Below, in pieces: positions 41,597-50,707 of a stretch of 64,000 nucleotides of DNA (position 1 is its first letter; each line of letters starts with the position of its first letter). A model generated the notes under the pieces. It was not told where the DNA came from, did no database searches, and was given only the letters and a program-made list of their open reading frames with translations. Position numbers and translations under genes: made by a program. The stretch comes from an uncultured Oscillospiraceae bacterium (GTDB taxonomy: Bacteria; Bacillota; Clostridia; Oscillospirales; Oscillospiraceae), in assembly GCA_934589065.1 (NCBI GenBank), contig CAKTNN010000007.1, positions 10,989-74,988 of the forward strand, given 5' to 3'.

Positions 41597-41640
41597 AAAA
41601 CAGGGGACTCCCTTTTGGGGAGTCTCCTGTTTTGCGCATT
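41597..41640. terminator. Bidirectional terminator between convergent genes
   Basis: AAAACAGGGGACTCCC pairs with GGGGAGTCTCCTGTTTT (small imperfection) between the exporter operon and the minus-strand GntP gene ending at 41653. Confidence 0.8.
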
Positions 41641-41652
41641 GAGAAGAAGCGG

Positions 41653-42993
41653 TTACAGCCACAGACTGCAAATAAAGGTAGCCAGTAAGCCGCCAAGGCT
41701 CATAACCACATTGCTGATGGACAGCGTCTTCAGGCCGGTCTTCATATCGTAGCCCATGCAGTTGGTGTACACCCAGAAATAGCTGTCGTTTACATGGCAG
41801 CACAGCCGTGCACCTGCGCCGGAGGCCAGGAAGATCAGGATGGGATCCAGGCCGAGGCTGGAAGCGATGGGGGCGCACAGCGTTGCGGCAGTGGTAACCG
41901 CCACGGTGCCGGAGCCCTGGACAACCTTCAGCAGGCCGGAAATCACAAAGGGAATGAGGATGAAGGGCAGACCGGTATTCAAAACCATCTGTGCCAGGCT
42001 GTCACCGGCACCGGATTCCTTCAGAACCTGACCCAGTGCGCCGCCGGCAGCAGTGATAAACACAATGGGGCCGGCATCCTTCAGCGTCTTATCCATGATA
42101 TCGATAATGGCCTTTCCGCCCAGGCGCTTGCCCAGAGTGACGATTGCCAGCATAGCACCGATTGCCAGAGCAATATTGGAGTCGCCGATAAAGGAAACCA
42201 CGCTGAGAACGGGAGAGCCCTCCGGCAGAACCATGGAGCAGGTGGTGTTCAGCAGAATCAGACAAATGGGAACCAGCAGCGGCAGCAGACTTGCCAGAGA
42301 ACCGGGCAGATCCTTATCATCATCAATGCTGACGGTGGCCTCGTCCTCCTGCTGGGCGGCATCGTCCCGGAAGGTATAGAAGCGATCTGGCTTGTTGCGG
42401 AAATAGAGCTCAGCAAACAGCCATCCGGCGAGGGTCATGAAAATGGCGGCAAACATACCGTAGAGGATGGCTCTGCCGATATCGATGCCCAGCAGACCGG
42501 CGGCAGCCAGAGGGCCGGGCGTAGGGGGAACATAAACGTGGGTAGCAAGCAATCCGGCAGAGAGGCTCACTGCCAGGATTGCCAGAGGAATGCGGGTCTT
42601 TTTATGGATTGCCTTAACCAGCGGGGTCAGGATAACAAAGGCAGCATCGGAAAACACGGGGATAGAAACAATGTAGCCGGTAATTGCCATTGCCAGGCCC
42701 GCATGCTTCTGTCCGACCAGACGAACCGTATCATAGGCCATCCGGTTGGTGCCCTTGGCAGCATCCAGGTAGTTGCCAAGCATGATGCCGAAGATAATGA
42801 CAATACCAATGCTTTTCACCGTGCCGGAGAAGCCCTTGGTAATGGCGGCAACGGTGGCAGAGCCGCCCATGCCGCTGAGCAGGCCCATAACCAGAGCGGT
42901 TGCCAGCAGGGAGATGAACGCATTTGCTTTTACTTTGATGCACAGGATCAGAAGGACTGCCATTCCGATCACAAAAATAAGCTCCATTGGCAT
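41653..42993 (-). CDS. GntP-family permease for an organic (hydroxy) acid
   Basis: 446 residues, about 12 hydrophobic segments. Family features are VIIFGIMLGNYLDAAKG, SIPVFSDAAFVILTPLVK, THVYVPPTPGPLAAAGLLG (about 155-175) and HVNDSYFWVYT in the C-terminal half, as in gluconate/glycerate/hydroxyacid:H+ symporters. It lies downstream of the LeuC/LeuD-like pair (26-base gap) and is likely the importer of the acid they dehydrate. Confidence 0.88.
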   Translation of the reverse strand: MPMELIFVIGMAVLLILCIKVKANAFISLLATALVMGLLSGMGGSATVAAITKGFSGTVKSIGIVIIFGIMLGNYLDAAKGTNRMAYDTVRLVGQKHAGLAMAITGYIVSIPVFSDAAFVILTPLVKAIHKKTRIPLAILAVSLSAGLLATHVYVPPTPGPLAAAGLLGIDIGRAILYGMFAAIFMTLAGWLFAELYFRNKPDRFYTFRDDAAQQEDEATVSIDDDKDLPGSLASLLPLLVPICLILLNTTCSMVLPEGSPVLSVVSFIGDSNIALAIGAMLAIVTLGKRLGGKAIIDIMDKTLKDAGPIVFITAAGGALGQVLKESGAGDSLAQMVLNTGLPFILIPFVISGLLKVVQGSGTVAVTTAATLCAPIASSLGLDPILIFLASGAGARLCCHVNDSYFWVYTNCMGYDMKTGLKTLSISNVVMSLGGLLATFICSLWL

Positions 42994-43019
42994 TTTGTTT
43001 TCCTCCTATTTCTTTCTAT

Positions 43020-43523
43020 TTACTTTTTTCCAAAGCGGGCACGCATCAGGGGTTTGATGCCGCCGGCTTCCAGAATTTTCATGGCTTGCTCCCCCAGCTG
43101 ATCGCAGGGGTAAACCGCTCCCGTCTCTTCAACCGTTACAGTACCCCGAACATAGTCCAAAGTCAAGGTCTGTCCCGGCTGTACCTTCTTGCTGATGCCC
43201 TTGCAGATCACCGGCACAAGGCCCAGGTTCACGGCGTTGCGGAAAAAGATTCTGGCAAAGGAATCTGCAATGACAGCCTTTGCTCCCATGTTGAGCAGTG
43301 CAATGGGTGCATGCTCCCGGCTGGAGCCGCAGCCAAAGTTTCGGCCTGCCACTACGATCCCCCCCTGGGGGAAGGTGGAGGCAATGCTTTCATCCACGCC
43401 GCACAGGCAGTGGCTTCCGATTTCTTTGGGATCTGTCAGAGCCAGATAGCAGCCGGGGTAAATCTGATCCGTATCGATGTTATCCCCAACAACGATGATC
43501 TTGCCGGTAATTTTGCTGTTCAT
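43020..43523 (-). CDS. LeuD-like (aconitase-family) dehydratase small subunit
   Basis: Swivel-domain subunit, 167 residues. Visible motifs are DNIDTDQIYPGCYL (about 13-26), GRNFGCGSSREHAPIAL (about 56-72), and FARIFFRNAVNLGLVP. Annotators would call it isopropylmalate dehydratase small subunit. Because it sits with a GntP permease and a GntR regulator and not with leuA/leuB, I think the pair hydrates or dehydrates another 2-hydroxy acid (for example a citramalate- or dimethylmalate-like compound). Start 18 bases downstream of the large subunit. Confidence 0.88.
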   Translation of the reverse strand: MNSKITGKIIVVGDNIDTDQIYPGCYLALTDPKEIGSHCLCGVDESIASTFPQGGIVVAGRNFGCGSSREHAPIALLNMGAKAVIADSFARIFFRNAVNLGLVPVICKGISKKVQPGQTLTLDYVRGTVTVEETGAVYPCDQLGEQAMKILEAGGIKPLMRARFGKK

Positions 43524-43541
43524 AACCGGTATCCTCCTTTC

Positions 43542-44801
43542 TTACAGATATTCTCTGGGGTCAGTGATGTAACCATTGACCATACTGGCTGCCACGGTTG
43601 CAGGGCTTGCCAGGTACAGTTTTGCTTCGGTAGAGCCCATGCGTCCGGGGAAATTCCGGTTGGTACTGGTAATGCAGGTTTCGCCGGGGGCAATGCAGCC
43701 CTCGTGAGCACCCAGGCAAGCACCGCAGCCCGGGGTTGTGATGGTGGCGCCGGCGTGCATCATATCCTGAATGTAACCCTTTTCCAGGCATTCCTGCATC
43801 ACCTCGGCAGAAGCCGGAACAACCACCAGGCGGGTATACGCCGGAATGTGCCGGCCCTTCAGGATCTTTGCCGCAATGGCAATGTCCTCCGTGCGTCCGC
43901 CAGTGCAGCTGCCAATATATCCCTGGTCCAGCTTCACCTTGCCCTGGGCTACCACCTGAGACAAGGGATGGACATTTTCTACGCTGCTGGGGCAAGCCAA
44001 ATTGGGCTCGATTGCGGAAACATCAAAAACATAGCTTTCCTCATACTGGAAATCAGGATCGGTGTACTGCACCTCAAAGGGCCGGACAGCCCGGGCCTTT
44101 ACATAATCCAGCACCTCTTGATTTGGCTGCATATAGGCGGTCTTTGCGCCCATTTCCACCGCCATATTGCAGATTGTCATCCGACCGGGTACGCCCAGCT
44201 GCCCGACATAGCTGCCGGTGAAATCAATCGCCTTATACACGGCGCCGTCGGCCCGGATTTTGCCCAACACTTCCAGAATCACATCCTTGGGGTAAACACC
44301 CTTTTGGGGCTGGCCCTCCAGACGAACCTCAATGATTTCCGGAACCCGGAACCACAGTTCGCCGGTCATCAGAATGGTCGCCATATCCGTTGCACCGCAT
44401 CCGGTTCCCATGGCGCCGAATGCACCGTGGGTCGTAGTGTGGCTGTCGGTAGCAACCACAATCATTCCGGGGTAGATAACGCCCGCCTCCGGCATGACCT
44501 GGTGGCATACGCCACAGTTGGTATCAAAGTGGAAACGCAGGTTGTTTTTCTGAGCAAACTCCCGCATTTCCTTGTGGTTGGATGCGCTTTTTACATCCGG
44601 GCAGGGGGCATAGTGGTCAAATACAAAGGCCGCCCGCTCTCTGTCCCACACTTTTTCGCCGCCCATCTCGTAGAAGGAATAGACGGTTTGCAGATACAGA
44701 TCATTGATCTCCGCAAAATCCACCTTTGCTGTCACGATCTCGCCGGTGTGCACCACAGATTTCCCGCTGTTCTTTGCCAGTATTTTTTCAATCGCGTGCA
44801 T
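43542..44801 (-). CDS. LeuC-like (aconitase-family) dehydratase large subunit
   Basis: [4Fe-4S] hydro-lyase, 419 residues, the short archaeal/clostridial-type length. Cluster ligands are in YIGSCTGGRTEDI (about 300-312) and the CGACLG of TPGCGACLGAHEG (about 355-367). Other marks are NCGVCHQVMPEAGV and VATDSHTTTHGAFGAMGTG (about 116-134). First gene of the operon; its leader contains two operator-like sites for the divergently encoded GntR protein. Substrate is inferred only from context. Confidence 0.88.
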   Translation of the reverse strand: MHAIEKILAKNSGKSVVHTGEIVTAKVDFAEINDLYLQTVYSFYEMGGEKVWDRERAAFVFDHYAPCPDVKSASNHKEMREFAQKNNLRFHFDTNCGVCHQVMPEAGVIYPGMIVVATDSHTTTHGAFGAMGTGCGATDMATILMTGELWFRVPEIIEVRLEGQPQKGVYPKDVILEVLGKIRADGAVYKAIDFTGSYVGQLGVPGRMTICNMAVEMGAKTAYMQPNQEVLDYVKARAVRPFEVQYTDPDFQYEESYVFDVSAIEPNLACPSSVENVHPLSQVVAQGKVKLDQGYIGSCTGGRTEDIAIAAKILKGRHIPAYTRLVVVPASAEVMQECLEKGYIQDMMHAGATITTPGCGACLGAHEGCIAPGETCITSTNRNFPGRMGSTEAKLYLASPATVAASMVNGYITDPREYL

Positions 44802-44822
44802 AGAAAGTCCTCCGTTTGTATT

Positions 44823-44840
44823 TTGAATATCGTATACAAT
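44823..44840. promoter_or_regulatory. GntR-type operator, copy 1
   Basis: TTGAATATCGTATACAAT, containing the near-palindrome ATCGTATACAAT (AT-GTATAC-AT core, typical of FCD-type GntR sites). It lies 22 bases before the leuC-like start. Confidence 0.7.
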
Positions 44841-44900
44841 GTTAGCCCTTTAAAACGAAGGACAATCTCGCTTCTCTAAAATCCGCCCTTCGTTTCGTAT

Positions 44901-44918
44901 ATTGTATACGATATTCAA
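44901..44918. promoter_or_regulatory. GntR-type operator, copy 2 (exact inverted copy)
   Basis: ATTGTATACGATATTCAA is the exact reverse complement of copy 1, 60 bases away. On the minus strand it overlaps a candidate -10 (TATCGT, 17 bases after TTACAG), so bound protein could block the dehydratase promoter. Confidence 0.7.
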
Positions 44919-45037
44919 TTTGTGAATTAACTGTAACACAAGATTTTTCAAATTGCAAGAGGGAATCTGGAATTCTACGTTTTCCCCATATTACGCAACC
45001 TATTTTTGTATACTTTGTCTCTAAACCACCTTTTTGT

Positions 45038-45066
45038 TTGACACACAGGCATTCGGATGGTATGAT
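45038..45066 (+). promoter_or_regulatory. Promoter of the gntR gene
   Basis: TTGACA (45038-45043), a 17-base spacer and TATGAT (45061-45066), 27 bases before the ATG. A half-site-like GTATAC lies at 45007-45012. Confidence 0.8.
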
Positions 45067-45093
45067 AAGAAAAGTTAGAAAGGGGTAAACTGT

Positions 45094-45738
45094 ATGGAAA
45101 GCCTAAAAAAAGCCATCCCCGCGCGGGTGCAAATTGCAGCAATTATGAGAAAAGCGCTTTTCTCAGGAGAATACAAAAGCGGGGACGAATTAAGCCTGAC
45201 GGAGGTTGCCCAGCAGCTTGGGGTCAGCCGCACCCCTGTACGAGAGGCATTCCAAACTCTGGAAAGTGAAGGTCTCATCGAACTGCGCATGAACAAGGGG
45301 GCCATCGTCTGCCCCATTGACGAAAAATTCATCACCGACCATTACGAAACCCGGGAACTTCTGGAATCCGAAGCCGCCCGCCGGGCCGCCCTGCGGGGTA
45401 TGGAGGATGCCGAAGGACTGCTGGCAAAGCTGGAAGCTCTGCAAAAGAATATGGAGGGTATTTCCGCTTCTGAATATGAAGAACTGAATCTGGCTGTGCA
45501 CTCCGCCATCTGGATCGCCTCCCAAAACGAGCGCATGTACAAGCTGCTTTACAGCCTGTGGAACGGGCCCAGCATCAGCATTTATTCCCCCAAGCAGCAG
45601 CACTATCAAAAGTCCACCCAGGAACACATTGCCATCCTCCGGGCTATTTCCGCCGGAGATGGGGAAACGGCAAAGAAGGTCATGTCCGACCATATCCGCC
45701 GCAGCCTGACCAACACACTGAAAAATATCACCGCCTGA
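45094..45738 (+). CDS. GntR family regulator, FCD subfamily
   Basis: 214 residues. Winged HTH at about 10-72 (LSLTEVAQQLGVSRTPVREA, then LESEGLIELR). The all-helical FCD effector domain (about 80-205) has metal-type residues in NLAVHSAIW and STQEHIAILRAI. It is divergent from the LeuCD-GntP operon, and the paired operator lies between them, so it most likely represses that operon until the acid substrate binds. Ends at a terminator. Confidence 0.93.
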   Translation: MESLKKAIPARVQIAAIMRKALFSGEYKSGDELSLTEVAQQLGVSRTPVREAFQTLESEGLIELRMNKGAIVCPIDEKFITDHYETRELLESEAARRAALRGMEDAEGLLAKLEALQKNMEGISASEYEELNLAVHSAIWIASQNERMYKLLYSLWNGPSISIYSPKQQHYQKSTQEHIAILRAISAGDGETAKKVMSDHIRRSLTNTLKNITA

Positions 45739-45742
45739 CAAA

Positions 45743-45790
45743 AAGCTGTTTTGGAGTTCCTCGACATGAACCCCAAAACAGCTTCTTTTT
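45743..45790 (+). terminator. Terminator after gntR
   Basis: AAGCTGTTTTGG/CCAAAACAGCTT with an 18-base loop, then CTTTTTG. Confidence 0.75.
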
Positions 45791-45813
45791 GTGCTTTCCC
45801 GGAGCTCTGTGCC

Positions 45814-45842
45814 TTGATTTATAGATAGAAATGTGATATGCT
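45814..45842 (+). promoter_or_regulatory. Promoter of the sulfatase gene
   Basis: TTGATT (45814-45819), a 17-base spacer and TATGCT (45837-45842), 44 bases before the ATG. Confidence 0.55.
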
Positions 45843-45885
45843 CTAGTGAAATCAGAAGTTTTTCATTGTAAGGAGTTAAGTGTTC

Positions 45886-47919
45886 ATGTCCCTTTTGAAA
45901 AAGATAAAATCCCTTATTGGGGCAGTTCCCATTCCGAATTGGCTCTTCGCAGGGGCTATGGCAGTATACAGTGAAATTCTACTGCATCTTTGGGTCAACC
46001 AGACCCTGCGCTTTCCCCGGCTTTTGGCTGTGGCTGCCTTCGGTCTGGGGCTTGGGGGAATCCTGAGCTTTATAACCAGCTTCTTTGGGCGCCGCGCCTG
46101 GGGCAAATGGGTCACGGTTCTGCTGACCTTCCTTTTGGGCGTATTTTATCTGGCGGAGTATTTCTGCCAGGATGCTTACAAAGTCTTTATGTCCCTGGGA
46201 ATGATTCTGGGGGGTGCAAAGGGCGTTGCCACGGATTTCACCGGCGTGGCTCTGGGGGTCATCCTGGGAGGAATCGGGAAGGTTCTTGCCATTATGCTCC
46301 CCATTGTGCTTTTTGCCCTGTTCGCCGGAAAGCCCAAGGCGCTTCCCATCAAGCAGCGGCTGTGCCTTGCCGGATGCGCTGCGCTGTTCTACATTCTGGG
46401 ACTGTGCATCGTTAACGTTGCCGGAATAGATGCCGCCAAGCTTTCCGAATCCTACAATTTCGATACCTCTGTCCGGATTTTCGGCCTCAACATGGGTGTT
46501 GCTCTGGATGCCATTCATGGCGGCAGTGCCCAGGAGGAAAGCCTGGACTTTGATATCCCCGCGCCGCCCACTACCCAGCCTACGGAGGAGGCCGCCGCAG
46601 AGCCCGCCGAAAGCCAGCCGGAGGAAGAAGCCGTGGAATATGGCTGCCACACCATGGAGGCTCTGGACTTTGCCGCTCTGGCAGAGAGCACGCCCAATTC
46701 CGGCGTCGGCGTTATCCACCGTTATGTAAACTCTCTGACCCCGGCAAAGGAAAACCAATACACCGGACTGTTTAAGGGCAAAAATTTGATTCTCATCACC
46801 GCCGAGGCCTTTACCAAGCAGGTGATCGACCCGGAGCTCACCCCCACCCTTTACCGCATGGCAACCAAGGGCATCCATTTTACCGACTACTATCAGCCCG
46901 CCTGGGGCGGCAGCACCACCACGGGAGAATTTTCCAACGTGGTGGGCATGATCCCCTCCACCGGAGGTATGTGCATGAACCAGGCGGTGCAGCAGGATCT
47001 GTTCCTGACCATGGGCCACCAGCTGCAAAAGCTGGGCTATTTCTCCGCTGCCTACCATAACCACACTGCCAACTTCTACGACCGGAACAAAACCCACACC
47101 CACCTGGGCTACGACCACTTCTATGCCCGGTACGGCGGCCTGGAGGGCATCACCCCGGTGTGGCCCGAAAGCGACCTGGAAATGATCGATATCACCGTCC
47201 CCCAATACATCAATCAGCAGCCCTTCAGCATCTACTACATGACGGTATCCGGTCACTGCGGCTACAGTCTGAAGGAAAATACCCAGAGCCGGAAGAACTA
47301 TGATCTGGTAGCCGACCTTGACTGTGCAGAGGCCGTCAAGTGCTACCTTGCCTCTCAGCTGGAGCTGGAAAAGGCCATGACCTCCCTGATTGCCCAGCTG
47401 GAGGAAGCCGGGATTGCCGATGATACGGTGATCGTCATCAGCCCGGACCACTACCCCTACGGCCTGGAGCGGAGCACCACCTGGAAAAACACCCAGGACT
47501 ATATCAACGAGCTCTACGGCGTGGACAAAATGGATAAATTCACCCGGGACAACAACGCCTTGATTATCTGGAGCGGCTGCCTGGAAGACAAGCATCTGGA
47601 AATCAACGAGCCGGTATACAGCCTGGATATCCTCCCTACCCTGTCAAATCTCTTTGGCGTGGAGTATGATTCCCGCCTGCTGGTGGGCCGGGACGTATTC
47701 TCCGAGGAAATTCCTCTGGTTCTCTGGCCCGACTATAGCTGGCGGACGGACAAGGGAACCTACGATGCCTCCAACATGGTATTCACCCCCGCCGAAGGCC
47801 AGGAAGTCAGTGATGATTATATAAACTATGTATCCACCCTGGTGCACAATAAATTCAAGTTCTGCTCCAGCGTACAGTCAAGCTACTATTTCAACACCCT
47901 CTCGAAGCTGATGAAGTAG
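45886..47919 (+). CDS. LTA-synthase-like sulfatase family membrane protein
   Basis: 677 residues. Four to five membrane helices occupy about 15-185, then an acidic Pro/Glu linker (PTTQPTEEAAAEPAESQPEE), then an extracellular sulfatase-fold domain (about 280-640). GKNLILITAEAF opens the domain with the metal-binding Glu, GGSTTTGEF (about 342-349) carries the candidate Thr nucleophile, and VISPDHYPYG plus the GHCGYS and YHNHTANFYDRN segments hold other metal and phosphate ligands. Probable glycerol-phosphate or other phosphoglycol transferase on the cell surface. A GTG 2 codons upstream is possible; I prefer the ATG, with AAGGAG 10 bases ahead. Confidence 0.86.
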   Translation: MSLLKKIKSLIGAVPIPNWLFAGAMAVYSEILLHLWVNQTLRFPRLLAVAAFGLGLGGILSFITSFFGRRAWGKWVTVLLTFLLGVFYLAEYFCQDAYKVFMSLGMILGGAKGVATDFTGVALGVILGGIGKVLAIMLPIVLFALFAGKPKALPIKQRLCLAGCAALFYILGLCIVNVAGIDAAKLSESYNFDTSVRIFGLNMGVALDAIHGGSAQEESLDFDIPAPPTTQPTEEAAAEPAESQPEEEAVEYGCHTMEALDFAALAESTPNSGVGVIHRYVNSLTPAKENQYTGLFKGKNLILITAEAFTKQVIDPELTPTLYRMATKGIHFTDYYQPAWGGSTTTGEFSNVVGMIPSTGGMCMNQAVQQDLFLTMGHQLQKLGYFSAAYHNHTANFYDRNKTHTHLGYDHFYARYGGLEGITPVWPESDLEMIDITVPQYINQQPFSIYYMTVSGHCGYSLKENTQSRKNYDLVADLDCAEAVKCYLASQLELEKAMTSLIAQLEEAGIADDTVIVISPDHYPYGLERSTTWKNTQDYINELYGVDKMDKFTRDNNALIIWSGCLEDKHLEINEPVYSLDILPTLSNLFGVEYDSRLLVGRDVFSEEIPLVLWPDYSWRTDKGTYDASNMVFTPAEGQEVSDDYINYVSTLVHNKFKFCSSVQSSYYFNTLSKLMK

Positions 47920-47925
47920 GAAAAG

Positions 47926-47972
47926 AAGCCGTCATTCCGAACCATGCCGGTTCGGAATGACGGCTTTGTTTT
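47926..47972. terminator. Bidirectional terminator
   Basis: AAGCCGTCATTCCGAACC/GGTTCGGAATGACGGCTT, an 18-bp perfect stem, then TGTTTT; between convergent genes. Confidence 0.85.
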
Positions 47973-47996
47973 CCCAGAGAAAGCTCCTTTGCACGT

Positions 47997-49151
47997 TCAC
48001 ATCAGCCCCAGCTGGTGCTTCCAGGAAAGAATCCGGTACACCGCATCGTTGACGGTTTCTTCCGAAATTTCCCCTGCCGAAACTGCCTCACAAATGGCAG
48101 TTATCTGCGCCTCATACTCGGTGCTGCACAGCATGCTCACCCCTGCCTTTACCGCCATCACTGCGGTCTGGGCGGGGGTGTAGCTTTTCAGTGCCCCCAT
48201 TGCCAGATCATCGGTAATGATCACCCCGGAAAAGCCCATGTTTTCCCGCAAATAGGCCATCACATTGGGAGAAAGGGAGGCCGGATTCTGATCATCCAGC
48301 GCCGTAACAATGTTGTGGCTGACCAGCACCGCCCCAAGCCCCGTTTGAATTCCAGCAGCAAAGGGCTTTAAATCCCAGCCTTCCAGTTGGGAAAGGGAGC
48401 GGGTATCCGTAATTACATCCACATGGGTATCCCCGTTTTCCCCGTAGCCGGGGAAATGCTTCATCACCCCGCCCACGCCGTACTCTGCCATCCGCTGCAA
48501 ACTTTGGGCCACAAACTGTCCCGTGGTCTCCGGGTCTTCTCCCAGGGAGCGGCTGTAGAGGAAGGAATTTACGTCAAGGGCAATATCGCAGACGGGGGCC
48601 AAATTGACATTGATTCCCAGGGAACCCAAAAGGTAGGCCTTTTCCGATTCCAGGCTCAGCACCAGGGGCATCCCTCCTTGGCTATAGAGGCTTCTGGGGG
48701 ACGGGAAGGGCTCCGGGCGGAAGGCCGGACGGCTGCTGACTCTCGTTACCGTACCGCCCTCCTCGTCCACGGCAAGGAGCATGGGGATCTTGCTGGCGGC
48801 CTGGTAGTTCCGGAGGGTCTGCCGGAGGGTATCCGGTGTCTGGTTTTCAAAATCCCGTCCAAAGAGCACAAAGCCCCCCAGGTGATGGGCTTCAATCGCT
48901 TCCAGCGCCGTGCCGTCCGGGCAGCGGGCCAGGATCATCTGCCCGATTTTTTCCTCCAAGGTCATCCTGTCAAGGCACTCCTGCAAAGGGTCTGGCGCTT
49001 CCGTAACCGGCTGGGTAACGGCTTCCGTCCCAGTCTCGGTGACAGCCTCAGCGGCGGTTTCCGTCGCCGCTGTAGCGGCATCCCCCGGCTCTGCCCTGTT
49101 CCCGCAGCCGGCGAGCAGCAGCGCCAAAAGGAAAACAAGGAATCTTTTCAT
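47997..49151 (-). CDS. GH3 family beta-N-acetylhexosaminidase lipoprotein
   Basis: 384 residues from the ATG at 49151 (the open frame extends further but into the MATE gene). Signal MKRFLVFLLALLLAGC with lipidated Cys16, a Thr/Glu/Ala linker (about 20-55), then a single GH3 barrel. LAVDEEGGTVTRV binds sugar, KHFPGYGENGDTHVD has the Asp-His acid/base pair of NagZ-type enzymes, and IITDDLAMGAL contains the nucleophile Asp. Likely trims muropeptides or wall glycans at the outer face. Its start overlaps the MATE stop by 4 bases (ATGA), an unusual operon partner. Confidence 0.9.
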   Translation of the reverse strand: MKRFLVFLLALLLAGCGNRAEPGDAATAATETAAEAVTETGTEAVTQPVTEAPDPLQECLDRMTLEEKIGQMILARCPDGTALEAIEAHHLGGFVLFGRDFENQTPDTLRQTLRNYQAASKIPMLLAVDEEGGTVTRVSSRPAFRPEPFPSPRSLYSQGGMPLVLSLESEKAYLLGSLGINVNLAPVCDIALDVNSFLYSRSLGEDPETTGQFVAQSLQRMAEYGVGGVMKHFPGYGENGDTHVDVITDTRSLSQLEGWDLKPFAAGIQTGLGAVLVSHNIVTALDDQNPASLSPNVMAYLRENMGFSGVIITDDLAMGALKSYTPAQTAVMAVKAGVSMLCSTEYEAQITAICEAVSAGEISEETVNDAVYRILSWKHQLGLM

Positions 49152-50503
49152 ACTTTTTCCCCAATCCGGCTTTTCAGCCAATCCATTCGCAGATATACAA
49201 CGGTAAATACGGTTGCTGCCAGCACCCAGGTCATGGGATAGCACAGGCAGAGCATAAACAGGGTATGGTGGGCCCGAACTGCCGTGGCAAGCCACACCAC
49301 CCGCACCACACAGACGCACAGGCAGGTGATGAGTGTCGGCTTAACGGAATCCCCCACACCCCGGAGCGTTCCGGCGAAGATTTCCACCGGCATAAACACC
49401 GCCTCAAAGGGCACGATGATGGACATCATGTATGCGCCGCTGTCGATCACTCCGGGATCGGCGGTATAAATGCCCAGAATGAATCTGCGGAAAAGAAGCA
49501 TCAGCAGGCTAAGTGTGCCCACCGTGCCAATGCTCATCCCCAGGCACACCCGCACGCTTTGCCGAACCCGGTCATAGCGCTGGGCGCCGAAATTCTGCCC
49601 CACAAAGGTGGTGATTGCCACGCCAAAGGCGCCGGACACCATCCACACCAGGGCATCGGTCTTTCCGTAGGCCGTCCAGGCAGCCATCACCACCGGGCCA
49701 AAGGAATTGATGCCGGACTGAATCAGGGTATTGGACAGGTCAAAGGTCACAAATTGCAGCCCTGCGGGGATGCCAATATAGAGGATCCGTTTTAAAAGCT
49801 TCCCGTCCAGGTGGAGTCTGCTCAGAACCAGGGGATATTCCTTTTCCCTTAGAAGAATCCAGAGGAGAATCAGAGCGCTGATCACCTGGGAGAGCACCGT
49901 AGCCAGCGCCGCACCGGCAACGCCCATGCCCAGCACCACCACCAGGAGAATATCCATTACAATGTTCACAAGGCACGCGGCTATCAGAGAATACACCGGG
50001 CGTCTGGAATCCCCCATGGCCCGGAGGATTCCCGCCTCCATATTATAAACCACCGAAGCCAGCGCCCCGGCAAAATAGATGCGGATATATTCCGCAGACA
50101 TGGGCAGGCACTCCTCCGGGGTTTTCATCCACACAAGGATTCCGGGCCCCAGCAGGCACCCCACCGCCGTCACCAGCAATCCCAGCATCAGAGAAAGGGC
50201 AAAGCCGGTATGCAGGGCATTATCCACCCCTTTTCGGTCATTTGCCCCAAAGAACTGGGCAAGAATCACCGTTGCACCGGAGCTCAGGCCGGTGAAAAAG
50301 CCGTTGATCATGCTGACAAGAGGCCCGGTGGTGCCCACCGCCGCCAGAGCCTGTGTGCTGACAAAGCGTCCCACAATGATGGTATCTACCGTATTGTACA
50401 TCTGCTGAAAAAAAGTACCCAGCAGAATTGGGAAGAAGAACCTGAGAATCTGTTTCCAGATAACCCCTTCCGTGATCTGCCGGGATGCGCTTCCCGTTTC
50501 CAT
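49148..50503 (-). CDS. MATE family efflux transporter, first copy
   Basis: 451 residues, 12 helices, polysaccharide/drug exporter superfamily. It starts METGSASRQITEGVIWKQIL; GTFFQQMYNTVDTIIVGRFV (about 28-47) and the mid-protein GIPAGLQFVTFDLSNTLIQS are typical. ATG at 50503 follows GGGAGG by 6 bases; the earlier frame is not conserved. It is upstream of the GH3 lipoprotein in the same transcript. Confidence 0.9.
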   Translation of the reverse strand: METGSASRQITEGVIWKQILRFFFPILLGTFFQQMYNTVDTIIVGRFVSTQALAAVGTTGPLVSMINGFFTGLSSGATVILAQFFGANDRKGVDNALHTGFALSLMLGLLVTAVGCLLGPGILVWMKTPEECLPMSAEYIRIYFAGALASVVYNMEAGILRAMGDSRRPVYSLIAACLVNIVMDILLVVVLGMGVAGAALATVLSQVISALILLWILLREKEYPLVLSRLHLDGKLLKRILYIGIPAGLQFVTFDLSNTLIQSGINSFGPVVMAAWTAYGKTDALVWMVSGAFGVAITTFVGQNFGAQRYDRVRQSVRVCLGMSIGTVGTLSLLMLLFRRFILGIYTADPGVIDSGAYMMSIIVPFEAVFMPVEIFAGTLRGVGDSVKPTLITCLCVCVVRVVWLATAVRAHHTLFMLCLCYPMTWVLAATVFTVVYLRMDWLKSRIGEKV

Positions 50504-50580
50504 AGTCGGCCTCCCATATTTCCCCGGATTTCTACCCCGCATTCTAGCACACAACCGCGGGCTTGTCTATGGGGAAATGA

Positions 50581-50702
50581 TGAGGCTGTAAAAGGACTCC
50601 GCCGAGCCTCCCGGTGTGAAAAGCCCCATTGAGAAACAGGAAAATAGATCGCCACACCAGATTTTAGCCCGGTGTGGCAATGACGTGCTTTTAACAGCCT
50701 CA
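50581..50702. repeat. Inverted-repeat element, copy A
   Basis: Left arm TGAGGCTGTAAAAGG (50581-50595) and right arm CTTTTAACAGCCTCA (50688-50702) pair apart from one indel. An inner hairpin GCCACACC/GGTGTGGC lies at 50651-50678. The same arms bound an 80-base element at 58507. Here it sits 5 bases after dapF and may also end its transcript. Confidence 0.65.
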
Positions 50703-50707
50703 AAAAA

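Noticed and set aside
43020..44801. Leucine biosynthesis assignment leuC/leuD
   Set aside because: Sequence alone allows it, but the neighbouring GntP permease, GntR regulator and lack of leuA/leuB point to catabolism, so no leu symbol was given.
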